Part shown: positions 7,032 to 9,852 of the stretch, piece after piece
Numbering within the stretch: position 1 is the stretch's first letter
Layout: each line of letters begins with the position of its first letter
Assembly (NCBI GenBank): GCA_035526665.1
Contig: DATLBY010000104.1
Coordinates: 1 to 9,852 of the forward strand
DNA from: DATLBY01 sp035526665
GTDB taxonomy: Bacteria > Acidobacteriota > Terriglobia > Bryobacterales > Bryobacteraceae
Direction of reading: 5' to 3'
DNA length: 9,852 bases
Notes under the pieces: model-generated
Told to the model about the DNA's origin: nothing
The model's database searches: none
Seen by the model: the letters and a program-made list of their open reading frames with translations, nothing else
Program-made: the position numbers and the translations under genes

Positions 7032-8972
7032 CTACTTCACAAATTCCACGTAGCCATGCTTCTCAAGGAACTGAAAATAGCGGACAAAATTAAAGTTAGT
7101 CGGACCGAGTTCGAGCTGTGTCAAGCGAGCAACTTCCGCCAGGTTGCGATGCCCGTCGCACCAGTACAGTGCCAGGGTCGGAGTTGCCGCCCATGCTCCG
7201 GAGGGCTGACCTTCCCATTGATCATGTGGTAAATCGTCAAGCGGGATGCTTCCGAACCGTTTCCGCCGGACAACAATGCGCGCTGCCGCCGGATCTGCAC
7301 CTTGCGCAGTCTCGCGGAAACCGGCGGCACTGCGAATGCGGGCCGACTGAGTCGCGCCGAACGATCGCAGCCGGTCCAGCATTGGAGCGAGTTTTTCCCG
7401 AACTGCAGCTCGCCGCTCCTCCGGTACAAGGCGCAGAACGCTGAGCACGGACTGGCTCTCGCGATCCACCGAGTAGGAGATGCCGTCATTTTCATCCGGA
7501 CTAGGGCTATCCAGAAGCGAAGCCGCCCGCTTCAGAATCTGTTCATATCCCCTCGATTCGCTGAGGCTCGCCAGCCACAACGCTTCCGGCTCACCCGCAT
7601 TCGCAAGGAAATACAAAAACGCGGCGTCCACTGCAGTGATGTCCCGCAGGGAACGCCAGTCCACTCGCTCTGGCTTGTCCTCGCTGTTGTGATGCGACTC
7701 GATACCGGTCCCGCTGTAGCCCCAGACAGTGGGCACTCCCACCATCGGCTCAGCCAGATACGTGTCCGTCCCGGTTGTGAATGGTTTCTCATGCCACGGC
7801 CGGCGCACGCGCGGAAAGTATTCGCCCGCCACCTTCAAGATGAACGAATCGGTAAAATCCTTGCTGACATGCGGATTCATGTAAAACGAGTATTCCGTAC
7901 CTGAGAGATCGTACGCGGCTGCCGGTGTATCGACGCACATCGCCGCCACGGTGCGGCGGATGCGGTCGCGGTTGTGCTCGACATAGTGCATGGATCCGTA
8001 CATCTCACCCATGGATAGAATGCGGATGCTTCGTTTCGGACGCGGCAGTTTCCCCGTGGAGATGAGGCGGTTCAACGTGGCGAGCGCCTCGAGAGTTGCA
8101 GCCACTCCTGTAGCGTTATCCTGTGCTCCCTGCTCGGAGGTATGGCCCAGAGTGAGTACTTCCTCGGTCCCGGTGCCGCGGAGTATACCCGTCACATAGG
8201 GGTAGGAGCCGGAGTAGTAGCGCGTATTCACGGCTGCCTTCACGCGCACCGGGCCACGCGCCAGCAGCTTACGGAGCAGCTCTGCCTGATTCGGCGTTAT
8301 CGAGAACGACAACAGTGGCGTGCTCCGTTTCGTGTAAGCCCAACCCTCATCGCCCCAGGCATTGATCCATTGCCGGCCATCACGCAAGGCCGGGTTTTCC
8401 GTAAAAGTGTTGATAGCGCCCAATGCGCCCGCCTTCACCAGCTGCCATTTGATACCCGCGGGATTTACGCTGGTCAGAACGAGCTTGCCGCGAAGGTCCA
8501 AGGCTGCGACATCACGACCCTTCAGCTCGACAATCTCAGCAACGACGCCTTCGGGTGTTGTCGGACCGCTCCACATGCCGAGTGAGGCGGGGATCTTCCC
8601 GTAATCGACCAGATTGCGGGATGTAGCGGGCAGGGAATCGTCGAGAATATCGAGCGTTGCGGATTTTGCATCCCAGGCAAGCGGCATCGTCCAGAAGCCC
8701 AGTTGCGTTACTCCATCAGCTGGCGCATTCACCACTTGAATATCCTCGAGGCCTATCTGCGCCATCTGTCCGTGCAAGTAGCCGGCGGTGCGTTCAAAGT
8801 AGGGAAACGTGAAGTAGCGATCGTTGGCGTACATCCGGTGCATGAAATCCATAGCCTCTTCCGGACGGATCTCCTTGCTGACGTATCCGATCAATTGCGT
8901 CAGCGGTGGATTCTCCGGTTCGGCCAAACCGGAAACGACCGACAGAAGGATGGCCGCCATGAAACGCCGCAC
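7032..8972 (-). CDS. Exported PA-domain M28/DUF4910-like metallopeptidase with winged-helix-like C terminus
   Basis: A 646-aa protein from the chosen GTG. The MRRFMAAILLSVVSGLA start is a good signal peptide. Residues about 140-220 resemble a protease-associated (PA) domain (DLRGKLVL, VKAGALGAI). The peptidase core, about 255-460, keeps the M28 order of metal-site residues: His277 (GHTSEQG), Asp285 (AQDNATG), Glu323 (GEMYGS), Asp348 (CVDTP) and His427/428 (SHHNSED). It differs from classical M28 enzymes: HxD is HTS and the Glu-Glu pair is Glu-Met. The DNATG and E-x-x-G-S forms, and the last 80 residues (LYWCDGHRNLAEVARL, then a helix and LEKHGYVEF), recall the DUF4910/HTH_47 aminopeptidase-like family. 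It probably removes residues from peptides or a glycoconjugate outside the cytoplasm; the substrate is unknown. GTG 8972 lies 1 nt after the preceding stop with GAGG at 9-nt spacing. TTG 8987 (651 aa, overlapping the upstream gene) and ATG 8960 are weaker starts. Confidence 0.8.
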   Translation of the reverse strand: MRRFMAAILLSVVSGLAEPENPPLTQLIGYVSKEIRPEEAMDFMHRMYANDRYFTFPYFERTAGYLHGQMAQIGLEDIQVVNAPADGVTQLGFWTMPLAWDAKSATLDILDDSLPATSRNLVDYGKIPASLGMWSGPTTPEGVVAEIVELKGRDVAALDLRGKLVLTSVNPAGIKWQLVKAGALGAINTFTENPALRDGRQWINAWGDEGWAYTKRSTPLLSFSITPNQAELLRKLLARGPVRVKAAVNTRYYSGSYPYVTGILRGTGTEEVLTLGHTSEQGAQDNATGVAATLEALATLNRLISTGKLPRPKRSIRILSMGEMYGSMHYVEHNRDRIRRTVAAMCVDTPAAAYDLSGTEYSFYMNPHVSKDFTDSFILKVAGEYFPRVRRPWHEKPFTTGTDTYLAEPMVGVPTVWGYSGTGIESHHNSEDKPERVDWRSLRDITAVDAAFLYFLANAGEPEALWLASLSESRGYEQILKRAASLLDSPSPDENDGISYSVDRESQSVLSVLRLVPEERRAAVREKLAPMLDRLRSFGATQSARIRSAAGFRETAQGADPAAARIVVRRKRFGSIPLDDLPHDQWEGQPSGAWAATPTLALYWCDGHRNLAEVARLTQLELGPTNFNFVRYFQFLEKHGYVEFVK

Positions 8973-8973
8973 G

Positions 8974-9852
8974 TCAGAAGACCTCAAATTGGGTGCGTTT
9001 TGTCACGCCCGTTAACACGTCGCGCACTCTCAGCTCCCACCTGCCGGGAGAATCGTTGAGTGCGATGGGGATCAGCTTGCCGGCACTGCCGTTCGGCGCC
9101 AGCAGGTTGCCGGAATAGTGATCCACGACTTTGCCGCTGGGATCGACCACCTCGGCATGCATCACATGCTGCGAGGCCGGCGAAGATACTGCGGTCCGAA
9201 GACCTACATGGATGTTGCTGCCCCGCTCGGCGCGCGCCGGGAGTGAAATCTCAAAGGCGGGAAGCGGAACTGGTGAGAAGGAATAAATGAGCGGTTCATA
9301 GGGTTGCACCGTGACCGCCATGTCCTTCCTCTTGCCGAGCGGCTTGCCGGCACGGATGTCGTAGACAAACAATTCAGCCGGGAAGGTGAGGCGAGCGGTG
9401 ACGGGCTTCGCGAATCGCTCATTCGACCGAAACTCCGGCGGCCCAAGCTCGTCCACGCGAAGCTGGGGATTCGTTGCCAGCGCCACAATGGTGGCGCCAC
9501 CGTTGCGGAATGTATGGACCTCCACGCCGACGGGTGGCCTACCCGCCATGTCTGTGACGGCGAAGGCGGGACGAACACCAGCAGATCTTAGTAAATCGCC
9601 CATCATCTGGTGAGCGGGTCCCTCTTTGCCCGTAAGCCGGTCCTGATGGTAATTCAACAGGCTGTTCTTCAGTAACACAGCCTTGCCTTTCGCGCTGGAC
9701 GAATTGTCAAACAGATCGGCTAATTGTGGCTTCGGCGCGCGCTTGCAATGCTCGTCGAACACGCCCGGCACGCCGTCGGCGATTACCGTTCCGCCGCGTG
9801 CGGCAAAGTCCCGTATCGCGCCTGCCTCGCGAGCTGACAGCGCCGTAGAGCG
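8974..9852 (-). CDS. Partial: GATase1-like / beta-galactosidase-trimerisation-like protein, C-terminal 292 residues
   Basis: The reading frame is open to the right edge, so the 5' part lies outside the window; the GTG at 9771 is an internal Val, not a start. Visible residues 1-95 read as the end of a glutamine-amidotransferase-like fold of the kind found as the trimerisation domain of GH42-type beta-galactosidases: LSAREAGAIRDFAARGGTVI, then ADG-PGVFDEH. Residues about 95-195 form a beta-rich segment (VEVHTFRNGGATIVALATNP) like the C-terminal beta domain of such proteins. Residues about 200-292 look like an Ig- or macroglobulin-type sandwich (HAEVVDPSGKVV, PGRWELRVRD). The probable role is a glycosidase or glycosidase-like secreted protein, but the catalytic part is not in the window. 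It is the most upstream visible gene of the minus-strand operon; its TGA is followed after 1 nt by the peptidase GTG. Confidence 0.7.
   Translation of the reverse strand, partial: RSTALSAREAGAIRDFAARGGTVIADGVPGVFDEHCKRAPKPQLADLFDNSSSAKGKAVLLKNSLLNYHQDRLTGKEGPAHQMMGDLLRSAGVRPAFAVTDMAGRPPVGVEVHTFRNGGATIVALATNPQLRVDELGPPEFRSNERFAKPVTARLTFPAELFVYDIRAGKPLGKRKDMAVTVQPYEPLIYSFSPVPLPAFEISLPARAERGSNIHVGLRTAVSSPASQHVMHAEVVDPSGKVVDHYSGNLLAPNGSAGKLIPIALNDSPGRWELRVRDVLTGVTKRTQFEVF
8982..8985 (-). promoter_or_regulatory. Ribosome binding site that favours the GTG start of the peptidase
   Basis: GAGG on the minus strand sits 9 nt before GTG 8972, inside the last codons of the upstream gene. It overlaps the competing TTG start at 8987, which has no purine-rich site before it, and ATG 8960 also lacks one. 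This is the main reason for choosing GTG. Confidence 0.5.

Noticed and set aside
7302..7904. A 200-codon plus-strand frame opposite the peptidase gene
   Set aside because: It is antisense to the conserved peptidase core, with low-complexity Arg-rich content and no domain signal.
1..9852. Mobile element, CRISPR array, tRNA or defence system
   Set aside because: No transposase or integrase motifs, terminal inverted repeats, regularly spaced repeats or tRNA-like sequence were seen, and gene content is uniform in style.

Overview
The window reads as a chromosomal segment from a GC-rich, Gram-negative, soil-type bacterium, most likely an acidobacterium of the Solibacter/Bryobacter kind. This is inferred from protein character: an Oar-type outer-membrane beta-barrel protein, a small exported beta-sheet protein, a secreted parallel beta-helix protein, a two-domain acetylxylan-esterase-like hydrolase and a PA/M28-type peptidase, nearly all with export signals. 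No phage, transposon, CRISPR, tRNA or rRNA sequence was seen.

Layout from left to right. Bases 1-121 are an unassigned edge. On the minus strand, 2145-122 holds two translationally coupled genes: a 117-aa exported small protein, then a 556-aa Fn3-like plus beta-helix protein. They meet at a TAATG junction. A 147-bp divergent intergenic region (2146-2292) separates them from a plus-strand gene (2293-4872) for an 859-aa Oar/TonB-receptor-like outer-membrane barrel that lacks the usual N-terminal carboxypeptidase-regulatory domain and a recognisable full plug. Its stop codon directly abuts the stop codon of the next, converging gene. From the right edge to 4873, a minus-strand operon runs: the 3' part of a protein with a glutamine-amidotransferase-like (beta-galactosidase trimerisation-like) domain and C-terminal beta-sandwiches (cut at 9852), then a PA/M28-type peptidase with a C-terminal winged-helix-like tail, then a 713-aa protein with one intact and one degenerate alpha/beta-hydrolase domain. 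Junctions in this operon are 1 and 17 nt when the peptidase is started at the GTG at 8972.

Taken together the locus looks like envelope and extracytoplasmic machinery for handling an ester-decorated polymer, probably a plant or microbial polysaccharide or glycoconjugate. The barrel would be the outer-membrane component, the beta-helix protein a polysaccharide-binding or -cleaving protein, the hydrolase a de-esterifying enzyme, and the right-edge protein a glycosidase-like partner. That functional link is inference from gene order and families. No substrate can be read from the sequence.

I did not find strong evidence of a new defence, mobile or regulatory system. The points most worth a second look are the degenerate second hydrolase domain, the plug-poor Oar-like barrel with a near-leaderless promoter, and the winged-helix-like tail on an exported peptidase.
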